From Juglans regia (taxonomy: Eukaryota; Streptophyta; Magnoliopsida; Fagales; Juglandaceae), in assembly GCF_001411555.2 (NCBI RefSeq), contig NC_049914.1, forward strand, positions 12,994,582 through 13,058,581: DNA of 64,000 bases, given 5' to 3'. Positions 34,925 to 46,072 of this stretch are shown here, one piece after another. The translations under genes were made by a program, and so were the position numbers. The notes below the pieces were generated by a model. The model saw only the letters and a program-made list of their open reading frames with translations. It was not told the DNA's origin and searched no databases. How positions within the stretch are numbered: the stretch's first letter is position 1; the number at the start of each line of letters is the position of its first letter.

Positions 34925-36009
34925 GCTCTATGGTTCTTTATTTGGCGTGCTTGCAACAATGCTTTACCAACAAAGCAAAATCTATACAAGAGGAAGATTG
35001 TAGATGAACCTTTATGTCTAATCTGTCAATAGGAAGAAGAAACTCCAAGTCATGTTCTGTGGACATGTTCATCTGCACAGGATGTTTGGATGTTAGGCAA
35101 CACGAAATTAAAGAAAGCTGCTATCAGTAACGAGGAGTTTGGAGAGATTTTTATGCATATGCTACAGAGAATTTGTGCTACTGAAATATGTTTGTTTGCA
35201 TAAATTTCAAGAATGTTGTGGACGAGAAGAAACAAGATGTTGTTTGAAGATAGCTTTCTAGCCCCTTCAATACTGATGAAGAGAGCAACACAGGCATACC
35301 AGGACTTTCAACAGGTGCAACATCAACAACTCAACTCTGGAAGTTAGGACAGATTAAATCAAATAAGCTATACATGTTGGCATCCTCCTGAGCCAAATTG
35401 GGTTAAAATAAATTGGGATGTAGCAACTAAAGATAGAGGGCATAGAATTGGAGTTGGGATTGCGGTTAGAGACTTTGAGGGGACTTTACTGGCTTCATGC
35501 ATGCAACCTTTACAATTTTGTTCACAACCTCTTATTGTTGAAGCAAGAACCTTAATATCTATTGAACAGCTGGGTAAAGAACTCAATTTGCAGAATGTAG
35601 TTTTTGAAGGTGACTCTCTACAGGTGGTAAATGCTGTAAAACAAAATGGGAAGGACAATGGGATGCTTTAATATCTTATACATAATGTTCACTCTCTCTT
35701 GGCAAACACAACATGAGAGATAAGACATGTAAAGAGGAGTGCAAATCAGGTGGCTCACAAGTTAGCACAACAAGCACTTTACCAAATTTGTGAAATTATT
35801 GATCTTGATTTTATCAACCAAGGTATAAGTGCTCAAGTTATGGCTGAAGGACATACCTGAAGTAGTGAATTAGTTGTAGATCAATCTTATGTAAATGTTG
35901 TAAGGCATAGTTATGTAGTGGATGCTTCTGATCTTAACGATGTAATGGCTACTGGCCATAATGTAGTTGTTTGAATGAAGTTTGATATTTTATCACAAAA
36001 AAAAAAAAC
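34925..36009 (+). pseudogene. 3' end of a LINE: zf-RVT and RNase H remnants with poly-A
   Basis: Plus-strand translation gives ACNNALPTKQNLYKRKIV and CLICQ ... ETPSHVLWTC (zf-RVT, 34945-35075), then RNase H segments WVKINWDVATKDRG (35399-35440), IEARTL-like and VVFEGDSLQVVNAVK (about 35590-35645), and a KRSANQVAHKLA end (about 35735-35770). Stops interrupt it at several places. An A-run (35997-36009) marks the 3' tail. The 5' part is missing, as usual for truncated LINE insertions. Confidence 0.78.
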
Positions 36010-36541
36010 AATATTGTTTCAAGGTTTGATCTTAGCGTGCAACAACTTATTATTACACCATGTTCTTGCATGTGATCGCTTGTAGGGACCTTTTGCCGGA
36101 AAAAAAAGTAAGCTCCATTTTCATCCTTTTTTTAGCAAGTGGGATTGATTTAAAAAAAAAATCAAATTTCTGATCAAACTTTAAATAAATAAATACGTAA
36201 AATAAATCTAAATTAAAGTTGTTTTCGGACTCATATATCTTACAATTAACATGCGCCTAATTGATTTTATTATGAATAATGCTGAATACGGTTTTAGGAT
36301 GTGCATGTGATGTCCAGTCATTTTGAAAAAGAAAATGAAATTTATTATTAAAAAATAATTTTTTTCATCTGATTTTTAAATTTATTCACTATTTAAAAAA
36401 AAAAATACACGAAACTTGCATACAATAAATTTAATTTCTAAAAGAGCAACCCAATTATGGATATCAAAAATAGAATATTAAATGAGAGTTGGTGGTTGAT
36501 TAAAGAAAAGGTGTACAAATTAGTAATTTACTATATGTATA
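36010..36541. other. Intergenic AT-rich sequence
   Basis: No coding signal. A segment at 36285-36420 (GGTTTTAGGATGTGCATGTG, then AT-rich) looks MITE-like but no second end was found. The last seven bases belong to the duplication of the next MITE. Confidence 0.45.
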
Positions 36542-36716
36542 AGAGAAATGATACTTATAGTCGTGAATGTGCATAGGCCTTGCAATCGTTTTGAAAATAG
36601 TGAATAAATATGGGATCTACATAAAAAGAAATTAATTTTTTAATAGTGGACCCCACTCTTTTTCAAAGCGACTGCACGTCATTTGCGCATTCCACGATTG
36701 TATGTAGCATTACTCT
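36542..36716. mobile_element. 175-bp MITE with 7-bp target duplication
   Basis: The left end reads AGAGAAATGATACTTATAGT and the inverse complement of the right end reads AGAGTAATGCTACATACAAT, so inverted repeats extend about 30 bp with several mismatches. ATGTATA occurs on both sides (36535-36541 and 36717-36723). Too short to encode anything. The superfamily is not fixed by this; hAT-like with 8 bp is an alternative if one base has changed. Confidence 0.75.
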
Positions 36717-36779
36717 ATGTATAAAGTATTAGGGGCTTATCTTAGTTTCTTTTTCGCGTAAATGTCTAATCAAGTTTGG

Positions 36780-37064
36780 TTGTTGGTTTAAAGGATGCCT
36801 AGATTCTAATAGATGAACATATCAATCCCACCAATCACTCGATCGTGATCTCAGATATGCAATCTTCATGGAGTGAAATCTGTATCTCCTAAACTTTAGC
36901 CTAGTGTCGTCTTGTACAGCAGAGCACCTAAACTTTAGCATGGTGTAATCTTGTACATCAGAGCAAATCAATTACTGCCTTTTGTGTAAACATTAGATTT
37001 GTATAAATAGGTTTCCTCTTGTAATACAATGTGTGACTTTTTTAATAAAACACAAATGTGTTCA
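36780..37064 (+). repeat. Probable copia LTR (3' portion)
   Basis: Sequence directly before a primer-binding site contains a TATA-like GTATAAATAG (37001), a polyadenylation-like AATAAAA (37044), and a 39-bp direct repeat with core CCTAAACTTTAGC (36888 and 36927) that resembles LTR enhancer duplications. The outer LTR start is a guess; no matching second LTR is in the window because the element is truncated on its right. Confidence 0.45.
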
Positions 37065-37075
37065 AATATCTTATA

Positions 37076-37090
37076 TGGTATCACGAGACC
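37076..37090 (+). promoter_or_regulatory. Copia primer-binding site (initiator tRNA-Met type)
   Basis: TGGTATCACGAGACC is a slightly mutated form of the TGGTATCAGAGCC-type site found after the 5' LTR of most plant copia elements. It lies about 50 bp upstream of gag. Confidence 0.65.
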
Positions 37091-37126
37091 TCAAACTCTA
37101 ATGAGTTTGATCCTCTTGCTTCCGCT

Positions 37127-38637
37127 ATGTCTTAGCTGCCTACCTTTGTCACCAACTCCAACATTTCCACTCATCTACCAGAAAATACTATTATTGCCAT
37201 CAACGCCCATAATCAGCTACCGGCCTACAAGCTGACATCCTCCAACTTTTCTACATGGTGTGCCCAATTTGACACCCTTGTCACTAGGTATGACCATCAA
37301 GGTTTTATTAATGGATCTCATCCATGTCCTACACTTGGGACTAACCCAACTGCTGATGCTATTACTGCTCGCAGTCACTAGATCCATCAAGACAAACTCT
37401 TGCTCAATGGCATTTTTTCCTCTGTGTCAAAAAGTATTATGCCATTGATTGCTGCCTGTGGCACTTCAAGAGAGGTCTGGCTTAAACTGACCCGTCTCTT
37501 GCAAATCGCTCTCGCACGAGAGTCATGCAACTCAAGGATCAACTTACTTCCATGAATTGTGGTTCCAAGAACGTCACTGAATACCTCCAGCAAGTCAAAT
37601 GCACTGTTGTTGAACTGGCATTGGTGGATTATCTCCTCACAAATGATGATCTCACGCTCTACATCCTCAATGGCTTGGGATCTGAATTTCGTTACATCGC
37701 TACTCCAATTCGAACCAGAGAGATTCCCCTCACGTTCAAATAACTCCATGATCTGCTAGTCAATCATGAAACTTATCTCAAATGCCTTGAGACATTGCAG
37801 CAAACCACTATTGCAAATGCCAACTACCACCAAGAAAAGGTCCCTCATCTCATCGAGGCAAAGCTCATAGGAGCAACACCTCTCGGGCCAATAAACGTTC
37901 TTCCCAATCTCAAAACAGTTCTCAGTCTTCCACCAAACCATCTGTGATCTGTCAATTCTATGTTATACCTGGTCACACGGCTCACCAATGTAAGAAATTA
38001 TGGAACCCAACCTCTCCCAATGCTAACTATGCTGCTACTTCCACAGAAAAACCATGGGTGGTTGACTCTAGTGCCTCTCATCAATCACCTCTGATATGTC
38101 CAAGCTATCCATCCACTCCGAGTATGATGATGCTGACGAGGACATCATTGGGGATGGATCAGGTTTGGCAATTTCTCATGTTTGTATTGTGAACTTTCAG
38201 CTTCCTACTCGCACCATTGCTCTAACCAACACTCTTTGCGTACCTGACATTCACAAGAATTTAATCTTAGTTCATGAATTCACCAAGACTAATAATCTTG
38301 TTATTAAATTTCACCTCTTCCATTTTTTTGTGAAGGATCCGACAACGGGGGCAACACTAATGCAAGGCAAATGTGATAATGGCATCTACACAATTCTAGC
38401 TTCATATTGCAATGTTGGTGCTACAAAAGAAGCCTTCACCACTGAATGTGTCTTCAGATATTTGGCATAACCGATTGGGTCATCCCTCTCGGAAACTTGT
38501 TCATCATTTGATAAAAATGTTTCAATTACCAGCAAATAAACATATTGCTCATTCACTATGTTCCTCATGTTCTATCAATAAAAGTCACAAACTTCCTTTC
38601 CATTTATCTAGCATTTCCAGTTCCTTGCCTCTTGAGT
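37127..38637 (+). pseudogene. Ty1/copia gag-protease-pre-integrase remnant
   Basis: Reading through shifts gives a copia gag (LTSSNFSTWCAQFDTLV near 37230; MQLKDQLTSMNCGSKNVTEY at 37525-37584). A damaged zinc knuckle (CQFYVIPGHTAHQC near 37950; its second cysteine is lost) is followed by a protease-like start with WVVDSSASHQ in place of the usual D-S-G-A-S (near 38058). Last are a LCVPDIHKNLI segment and the GAG_pre-integrase finger (HNRLGHPSRKLVHHL and CSSCSINKSHKLPF, 38429-38604). Stops and frameshifts occur throughout, starting with TAG two codons after the ATG. It ends abruptly at about 38637, where CACTA-family sequence begins, so integrase core, RT and RNase H are absent. Confidence 0.85.
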
Positions 38638-38989
38638 GAGTTATTTATTTATATAGACAATAAGTATATAATTTTTATATAAGCATCTATTTGATCCTTA
38701 TTTACTTACTCTTTAGTTTATAATAAATAAGTATATTTACATATTTCAACTCTACTTATTTAGTAGGTTCAAAACTTTTTTTATTGAAGAGTATTTAAAG
38801 GTTATAATATAATTTTAATTATTTTAATTGTTATACTTAGTTTCAAATGTTATTATAACATTTTAATTATTATCATTCTTAAAGTATCATTTTAATTGTT
38901 ATAATAAATTTCAAATGTTATTATATAATTTTAAATGAGTGAGTTATTTATATTTAATAAGTAATTATTAATTATATTTATTGTATGTA

Positions 38990-39420
38990 TATATTATATT
39001 TTATATATAGTTAAGTTATATACTTTTTTTATCTTTTTCTTTTAAATCAAGTTTTATACTACAGTTATAATTAGAATAATAATAACTAAATTAGTATGAA
39101 TATATTATTTATACTTATTAAATATTAGATATTAAGTCTCATATTAAATGTAAATTAAATGTTTTTAATCTTTACTTAAATGAAAATCCTAAATTTATAA
39201 TTTTCTTGTTAAAGAACAAATTCAAAAAACACAAAAAAAATTATTATATAAAAATTTCACATAAATACCAAAAACTAAACACAATATATTTCTAACCATA
39301 TAAACATATATTCACATAAATACCAAAAACTAAACATAATATATTTCTAACCATGTAAACATATTCAAACGTCATTCACAAATAATAATCACAATATTTC
39401 AAATTCATATCACAACATAT
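38990..39420. repeat. Segment duplicated at about 41255-41470
   Basis: TATATATAGTTAAGTT, TTAGTATGAATATATTAT, AATGTTTTTAATCTTTACTT and ATAATTTTCTTGTTAAA appear in the same order at both places. A second shared string, TATAGACAATAAGTATATAA, occurs at about 38656 and 40959. This indicates an internal duplication or nested rearrangement in the deleted CACTA copy. Confidence 0.7.
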
Positions 39421-39899
39421 TCACAATAACTTACAAACTATACAAACAATAATCACAATATTTCAAGAGTAAGCATAAAATCACAACAACATATTGATAA
39501 AGTTTAGAAATATATTTAGCACTCACAATATCATCTTACAAATCAAAATCTTCCAACTTGCCAAAACAATCAATCCTTCAAAAAAATACAACACTAATTA
39601 ATTAGACATATTATATAACAAAAACACAATAAAATATCATAAAATTCAAAAAAAGACAAGAAAAATATTTTTTTTTACCAAAACTCAACTCTCTCACTCT
39701 AAATACCGTATTATCTAACTCACATCACTCTCTCACTCAACCCTCTCTCACTCTAACCCTCTCTCTCTCTCTCTCTCTCTCCTGCAGAAGGCTCGATCGA
39801 TCTCTCAACGATTCTCTCTCAACTCTCTCTCTCTATTGCTTGCACGGGAGAAGCAGAAATGAGCCGCTTCCTCCTGTGAGCGTATTCATTAAGTTTTAA

Positions 39900-40530
39900 A
39901 ATTATTAGTTCAGACGTTCGAACGTAATGAAAAACAAAAATTATTCTCGCCCAGAACGTTCGGACGTTTTCAATAAACGTTCAGACGTACCTTTCTTATG
40001 ATAAAGCATGAAATCTAGCGGGAAATTGCCCGCGCTTTTATTTTTATGTTTGAACGTATCACAATTTTCCGCTCAAACGTTCGTAGATTTACAGATTAAC
40101 GTTCGAACATCTAACTTAAACGTTCGAACGTTCATATCATCAAAGAGTTACCATATTTGAGCGGGAAATTTCCCGCACTAATTTCCTAAAGTTTGAATGT
40201 TAAGAAATTTGGCGTTCGGACATTCATAATTTTCTAGTGATTTTCATCAACTAACATTCGAACGTACAATATAAACGTCTGAACGTTCAGATCATCACAC
40301 AGATACCTTAATCGAGCGGGAAATTTCTTGCCCTCTTAGTTTAAACGTTCGAATGTGATAAAATTTACGTTCGCACGTGAAATTGGTGCGTAAATCGAGC
40401 AAGACCTTTCCTGCATTTTCCAACTCTACTGTTCGAACGTAAAAAAATTGTACGTTCGAACATGGAAATGAACTCTCATTAACCTCCATTAACGTTCTAA
40501 CGTTAACTTGAAACTTTCGAACGTACCATT
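39900..40530. repeat. Palindrome block of the deleted CACTA copy
   Basis: Inverse counterpart of 7058-7505: ACGTTCGAACGT variants plus GCGGGAAATTTCCCGC (about 40160-40176). More motifs carry C-to-T or G-to-A changes than in the intact element, in keeping with greater age. Confidence 0.85.
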
Positions 40531-40539
40531 CCTAATATA

Positions 40540-40990
40540 CTATATTATAATATAGTATATATACTACATTTTATATATATATATATAAATATATAGTATG
40601 ATGGCATAATACTTTAGATGAGAACATAATAATATAGTATATAAACTATACCATATATATAAATTAATAATATATAATTCTTTATTACTTATTAAATTCT
40701 GCATTATATACTATATTATAGTATAGTATATATACTACATTTTATATATCTATATATATATATATATAAATGTATAGTATGATAGCGTAATACTTTAGAT
40801 GAGAACATAATAATATAGTATATAAACTATACCATATATATAAATCAATAATATATAATTCTTTGTTATTTATTAAATTCTGCATTATATACTATATTAT
40901 AGTATAGTATATATACTACATTTTATATATCTATATATATACTACATTTTATATATATAGACAATAAGTATATAATTTGGACACTTATCT
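40540..40990. repeat. Degenerate tandem array, counterpart of the 183-bp repeat
   Basis: The marker ATACTACATTTT recurs at about 40561, 40732 and 40913 (spacings 171 and 181). Units contain ATGAGAACATAATAATATAG and AAACTATACCATATATATAA, inverse of the intact array. About 2.5 copies remain. Confidence 0.85.
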
Positions 40991-41800
40991 TGATGTCTGA
41001 AGATACGTACGACCCACTTCATAGCCACAAATGCAATAAATAAAGGTACACAACTACAATATGATCACCAAGCTAACTAGCTAGTCGGTCCTCTATATAT
41101 TTATTAATTGTAATGTGCACAATCATGGAAGATGTTTGGACGTCACTTTCAAAACAAAACGGATCGATCCTCCCAAAAAAATGCACCTTGCTATTTACTG
41201 ATCCAATGGCCAGCCCCGTCTTTGATCTCCTTTTATATGAAAAAAGTATTATACTTTATATATAGTTAAGTTAGTATGAATATATTATATATACTTACTC
41301 CATGTTATATATTAAACTTCATATTATCTGTATATTAAATGTTTTTAATCTTTACTTAACATTAAGATCATAAACTTATAATTTTCTTGTTAAACATATT
41401 CAATACAAATTCAAAAACAATAATCACAATATTTTAAATCCATATCACAATATATTCACAATGTTTTGGATACTAGATTGTAATAATAAAGCATATCGTT
41501 TTGGACTAATAATAAGAGCTTGTGGTTCTAATGTTGATTTCATTAGTTTATAATAGATCATATAATATTAGATATATATTGTACTATATATATAATACAG
41601 TATATATATAATATATTATATAGTACATTATATATATAATACACAATATATATACTATAATATACTATATATATTATAGTATAATATTATATATAGTATG
41701 CTATATAGAATATTATATACAGTATGGTATATATAACATTATAATATATAAAATAAGCATTTATAATATAATATATTATAGTCAATATTTTGTAAAGTAA
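40991..41800. other. Interior of the deleted CACTA copy without a gene
   Basis: Up to about 41250 the sequence has no match in the intact element and reads like host or other repeat DNA. 41560-41790 is nearly pure AT with TATATAATATA arrays. No coding potential. Confidence 0.5.
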
Positions 41801-42790
41801 ATTAACAAACATTCGAACGTAATAATGATTACATTTGAACGTTTCGTGTACCAAAACTGAACGGTGAAACGTCATTTCCAATGTTATCATCGTCATGCAG
41901 TTGCACACCGCCACTCCTCCATCATCGCCACCGTCAAACTCCGCCACAACCGTCACTAAAAGGTATGCATTCATCTTTCATTCAAATAACATGTATTTTA
42001 TTTGATATTTGGCTTGAGTTTTGTTTAAAAAGGGATAGGTGGTGGCCGGATTTTCAACTCCATTTTCCGGCCACCACGCCTTGTCATTGGTAAAATAGTC
42101 ACCGTAGAAATGTTTCTTGAAGTGTATACTTCATTTCTATGGTGACATTTTGACATTTAGAACCTGTAGAGTAATTTTCGAGATTTCAAGAATGACTGAG
42201 TCAACTCAGCCATTCTGTGTCATAACGTTCGAACGTTTCACCAAGATGTTCGAACATACGACGTTTAAACTACATAGCCGTTATGGCTTCTACGTTCGAA
42301 CGTTCATTGTCTTACATTCAGACGTCATTTTCATAAATTTTACGTCCAAACGTTTAATGGATACATCCAGACGTACTACTTTTTAAACATTATTAAACGA
42401 CATACGTTCAAATGTGAATATTTTACGTTCGCACGTAAATCACATACGGTCGGACGTTTAATTATAACATCCGAATGTGCTGATTTTCTACTTTATTCAT
42501 GCTTCGACGTTCGAATGTTCATATTTACTTTCGCAAGTAAAATAACTACGTTCGAATGTATAACATAAACGTTCGAACGTATGTCAGCCAATATTTATTT
42601 ACTGCTTATGTTCGAACGTCTATGTTTTACGTTCGAACGTAGTTGTTTTACTTGCGAACGTAAAGGATACACGTTCGAATGTAAATTTATTTACATTGTT
42701 TTACGTGCGAACGTATGAAATACACGTCCGAACGTTTTATCTTAACGTTCGAACAATAAAAGTTCGAACGTTAATGTAGAGCAGCTTAAA
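41800..42790. repeat. Palindrome block around the leader of the deleted CACTA copy
   Basis: The ACGTTCGAACGT family resumes at 41810 and continues to 42780, interrupted by the accessory-gene leader equivalent (41880-41965, ending AACCGTCACTAAAAG then GTATGC). The TATATAA string of the intact copy is not present near 41850. Confidence 0.85.
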
Positions 42791-42849
42791 ATTAACACAA
42801 AAAAATGCATTAATATAAATAATTTTTTTTCCTTTTTTATTTTCAGGAT

Positions 42850-44028
42850 ATGACTTATCCTCTGCATACTAAGAAACGAGGGAGGGAATGAGCCATTCAG
42901 GACACTGCTCGTATCGGGGCTCATACTGTTATGGTAGAGCGAGAGGTCCTGATTAATGAGTTCGACGAACTCATATGGGAGCAGATGAACCTGAGAGATG
43001 TTTTCCTCAGTAGAGGCTGGGGAAATATCTGCACATTGAGGGGGAAGGTATACCCCTCCTCAATGGTTAAGGAATTCTATATGGGGATGTGTGACATGCC
43101 TCAGGACGCATCCTCTCACACCGTGACTATATGCGGTGTTTCCATTGAGATATCACCAGATGTCATCGGCGAGCACCTCGGGATTCGTCGAGGAGTTGAG
43201 ACATTTGGACACAATACACCCCGTACGGATGTAGGCACTTCTACATCATGTACTGGCCGCCCATTTGAGTCGGCATCAGCCAGAGATGCAGACCAGTGAG
43301 AGGCCGAGGATACTGGCGTTGAGGCTTGGGATGATGACCTAGACGAGGATTTCTACATCCTCACCGGGAGGGATAGCATGCAGATCGAGCGGAAGAACGC
43401 CTTCAACCAGAACTATATACTACATTTCTTCTGCATGTTGCATGCAACAAATGTGAATCATGTGGCAGATAAAACCACATTTAGTCAGGTTTGGCCACAG
43501 TTTTTTATACGAGTGGCACGTGGAGATCCCATAGATTTGCCACTACACATCTATGAGAGGATCCGTTATGAGGCGAGCATCGTCTCCACTGATAATCTCT
43601 CATACGGTGTCCTAATCAGCTAACTATTACTTGCACGGGAAGTGCTGACCCAGCCAGAGGAGCGGGTCAAAGATCATATGAGCCCCCTCGACATGACCAC
43701 GCATCAACGTAGCATTGGACAAGCGAAGGGACGTCAGCCACCCCCTGTAGAGGATCTAGTTCCTCCGACGCAGTCTGAGCCAGGTCATGGGGGGAGTAGT
43801 AGTCAGCATACGCCGAGTACATCTGCAGGAGATGTGTGGCCTGCTTGGGTTGATGCGGTCATCTCACAGCTGATTGCCCATATCGATCATAAGATCGATC
43901 GATCGCTCGAGACTATATCGACGTCTGTTGTCAAGCTCACCCATCGTGTAACTATCATCAACGACAAGGTTGATACCTTGACTGAGGAGGTATGGAGTTC
44001 AACTTTCGCGGACAACGTTATCATCTGA
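42850..44028 (+). pseudogene. Accessory gene of the second CACTA copy, three nonsense codons
   Basis: Same protein family as 3245-4431, in one frame from the ATG at 42850 to the stop at 44026-44028. It is closed by TGA at 42889-42891, TGA at 43297-43299 and TAA at 43621-43623. Relative to the other copy it has an in-frame extra residue (PSSMVKEF) and an in-frame loss near MLHATNV. It retains the base run that is shortened in the other copy, so its C-terminal coiled coil (HIDHKIDRSLETISTSVVKL) is in frame with the body. The two copies therefore died by independent lesions. Confidence 0.85.
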
Positions 44029-44400
44029 CTTTTGTTTACTACATTTTATCATATTTTGTATTTTATTTTTAATATTTGTAAAGAAAAATATTATTGAATA
44101 TTTCTATCGTTTTTTAATTTCAATTCTTAATCTTCTTTAATGTTATATTTTTCAACTTTAATATTAAATCTCTGCATTTCAAATATATATAAAGATAAAT
44201 ATATATTTATATATTACAAATTGTGTATATATAAATATATACAAGTCAATTTTTTAGACTTGTTCACAAATTATGCACAATAAAAATCATATAACTTTTA
44301 AATTAGAGTCATATTTAATTTAAATTTACAATGAACGTTTGAACAGGCCTTTTAGTGACAGTTTGGGGACTGTCACAATTTCTCAACCGTCACTAAAGAC
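44029..44400. repeat. Terminal noncoding part of the second CACTA copy
   Basis: Inverse counterpart of 2656-3240: AT-rich 3' flank of the accessory gene, a single remaining AACGTTTGAAC near 44333, then TTTTAGTGACAGTTTGGGGA and CAACCGTCACTAAAG before the terminus. Most subterminal palindromes present in the intact end are missing here. Confidence 0.8.
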
Positions 44401-44416
44401 CAATTGTGTTGTAGTG
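44401..44416 (-). repeat. CACTA terminal inverted repeat of the second copy
   Basis: CAATTGTGTTGTAGTG, the exact inverse complement of 2640-2655. It is followed by TCT, which would be one half of the target duplication if the other end were present. Confidence 0.93.
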
Positions 44417-44808
44417 TCTTATATCCTCCTTTTAAGGTTGAGTTTTTGCTTCTGCCATATGTCTGAGGTGGTCTATCCCCTGCATAGGGCACCATGCTGC
44501 CACAATTAATTTGGTAGCTTCCGCTCATCCCCCGATCTTCCCCCTCGGGGCCTTTGATCAGGTGTGGCTCATCAGTCGACATCCCGTCAGGGATAGGTCC
44601 TTTTGCTAGGATGTCCTCCCCTTGATTCCCTGTATCAGGTCATTTAATGTAGTTGGGCTTCTTCACAGTCGCTCCAGTCAAGGACACACCTGCCAAGATC
44701 ATGGACTACGTACACTGACCATAGATCTGGCCATTTAATGCAGCAGGGCTCCCTGCAAGCTTCCCAGGCAAGGACATGTTCATTGGTGTGACGCCCCACA
44801 TTCCTACG
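44417..44808. repeat. Repeat-derived sequence with LTR-like phrases
   Basis: CATTTAATG-containing phrases (44641 and 44733) and GTCAAGGACAC / GGCAAGGACATG repeats resemble part of 30980-31120. I read it as LTR fragments; there is no coding signal. Confidence 0.35.
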
Positions 44809-46020
44809 TTGAACTGGATCTCTGACACGACTATCTCGTTGGAACTAAACTATTCTTGTTGGGTCTTCATTGTCTTCCCATTTCTAGATCTGGCTCAAGC
44901 GCCTTGAATGGCCTGGTTATTTCAGGGATGATTTGAGAGACTCATTTAAGGATGATTGAGGTCGTGGTGGTGCCCCAAATGGAGGAGTAGATTGAGGAAC
45001 ATGAGGATAGATTGGGTTAGGTGGATAGAATTGAATTTGTTGCTGCATCTATGATCCACCTAAATTCGTGGATGGTTGATTCCACTTCTAGAAAAAATTA
45101 GCATGATTCCTCCAATTAGGATTGGATGTCTCTAAAAAATGACTAGCAAACGGCTTCCCAAGATTATTTAGTGAATTTGCTTGCTCGGCATAACACTTTA
45201 AATAAGCCTGTGTGGAAGGGCACGTATGCGTTGTATGCATGAGACTAGCACAGAGAAAACATACTCCATCTTGGACTTGATTGAAAAAAATTCATGGTTC
45301 TACTTAGAGTTGAACTAGATCTCTAACATGCCTAATCGCCTATCTCGTTGGAATTAAACTATCCATGTTGAGTCTTCATTGTCTTTTCCTTCTTGGGTTG
45401 GGCTCGAGGGCCTTAAATGGCTTGGTTATTGCATGGATGCCTTGAGAGACTCCTCTAAGGATGATTGTTGTCATGGTGGTGTCTCAAATGGAGGAGTAGA
45501 TTGAAGAATATGAGGATAGATTGGGTTAGGTGGACAAATTTGAAATTGTTGTTGCATCTGTAGTCCACCTAAATTCATGGGTGGTTGATTCCACCTCTAG
45601 AAAAAATTAGTATGATTCTATCAATTAGGATTGAATGTCTATGAAAAAGGACTAGCAAACGGCTTCCCAAGATTATTTAGTGCATTTGCTTGCTCGGCAT
45701 AATGCTTTGAACAAGCATGTGTGGAAGGACACGTATGCGCTGTATGCATAAGACTAGCACAGAGAGAACATACTCTATCTCTGACTTGATTGAAAAAAAT
45801 TCATGGTTCTACTTAGAGTTGAACTGGATCTCTGACATGCCTATCTCGTAGGAATTAAACTATTCCTATTGAGTCTTCATTGTCTTCACCTTCCTGGGTC
45901 GGGCTCAAGGGCCTTGAATTGTCTAGTTATTGCATGGATGCCTTAAGGGACTTGGTGATTGTTGTCATGGCGGTGCCCGAAATGAAGGAGTAGATTGAGG
46001 AACATGAGGATTTAATTTAC
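44809..46020 (-). repeat. Tandemly repeated Athila-like gag fragment, about 2.4 units
   Basis: The marker TTGAACTGGATCTCTGAC (with variants) recurs at 44809, 45310 and 45819 (spacing 501 and 509 bp). On the minus strand each unit encodes a gag-like stretch with a CX2CX4HX4C-type knuckle (CFLCASLMHTTHTC), then EQANSLNNLGKPFASHF and a SNPNWRNHANF segment. The last is close to the YNPGWRNHPNF-type motif of Athila-class Ty3/gypsy gag proteins. Stops occur (TAG after NFF). Tandem multiplication of an internal gag piece is not a normal retrotransposon arrangement. Confidence 0.65.
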
Positions 46021-46072
46021 TTTAATTTGTTCGACAAAATCAGCTTGCTTATAAGAATTTAATTTACTTGGT

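Larger units (their letters stand above)
38640..44416 (-). mobile_element. Second CACTA copy, inverted and deleted
   Basis: Read on the minus strand this copy starts with the same 16-bp terminus as the intact element (44401-44416). It then shows in order the broken accessory gene, the palindromes, its leader region, a shortened tandem array, the second palindrome block, the GA-rich leader (39757-39781) and a diverged tandem array (38800-38960). The order corresponds to 2640 to about 8700 of the complete element. Both transposase genes, the foldback and the far terminus are missing. The sequence at 40980-41250 (GGACACTTATCTTGATGTCT onwards) has no counterpart in the intact copy. The left limit is where copia similarity ends. 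Confidence 0.85.

Noticed and set aside
35368..35658. 96-codon minus-strand frame
   Set aside because: Shadow of the plus-strand LINE RNase H remnant with its EGDSLQVVNA motif.
37387..37749. 120-codon minus-strand frame
   Set aside because: Shadow of the plus-strand copia gag, which has recognisable gag sequence in the same DNA.
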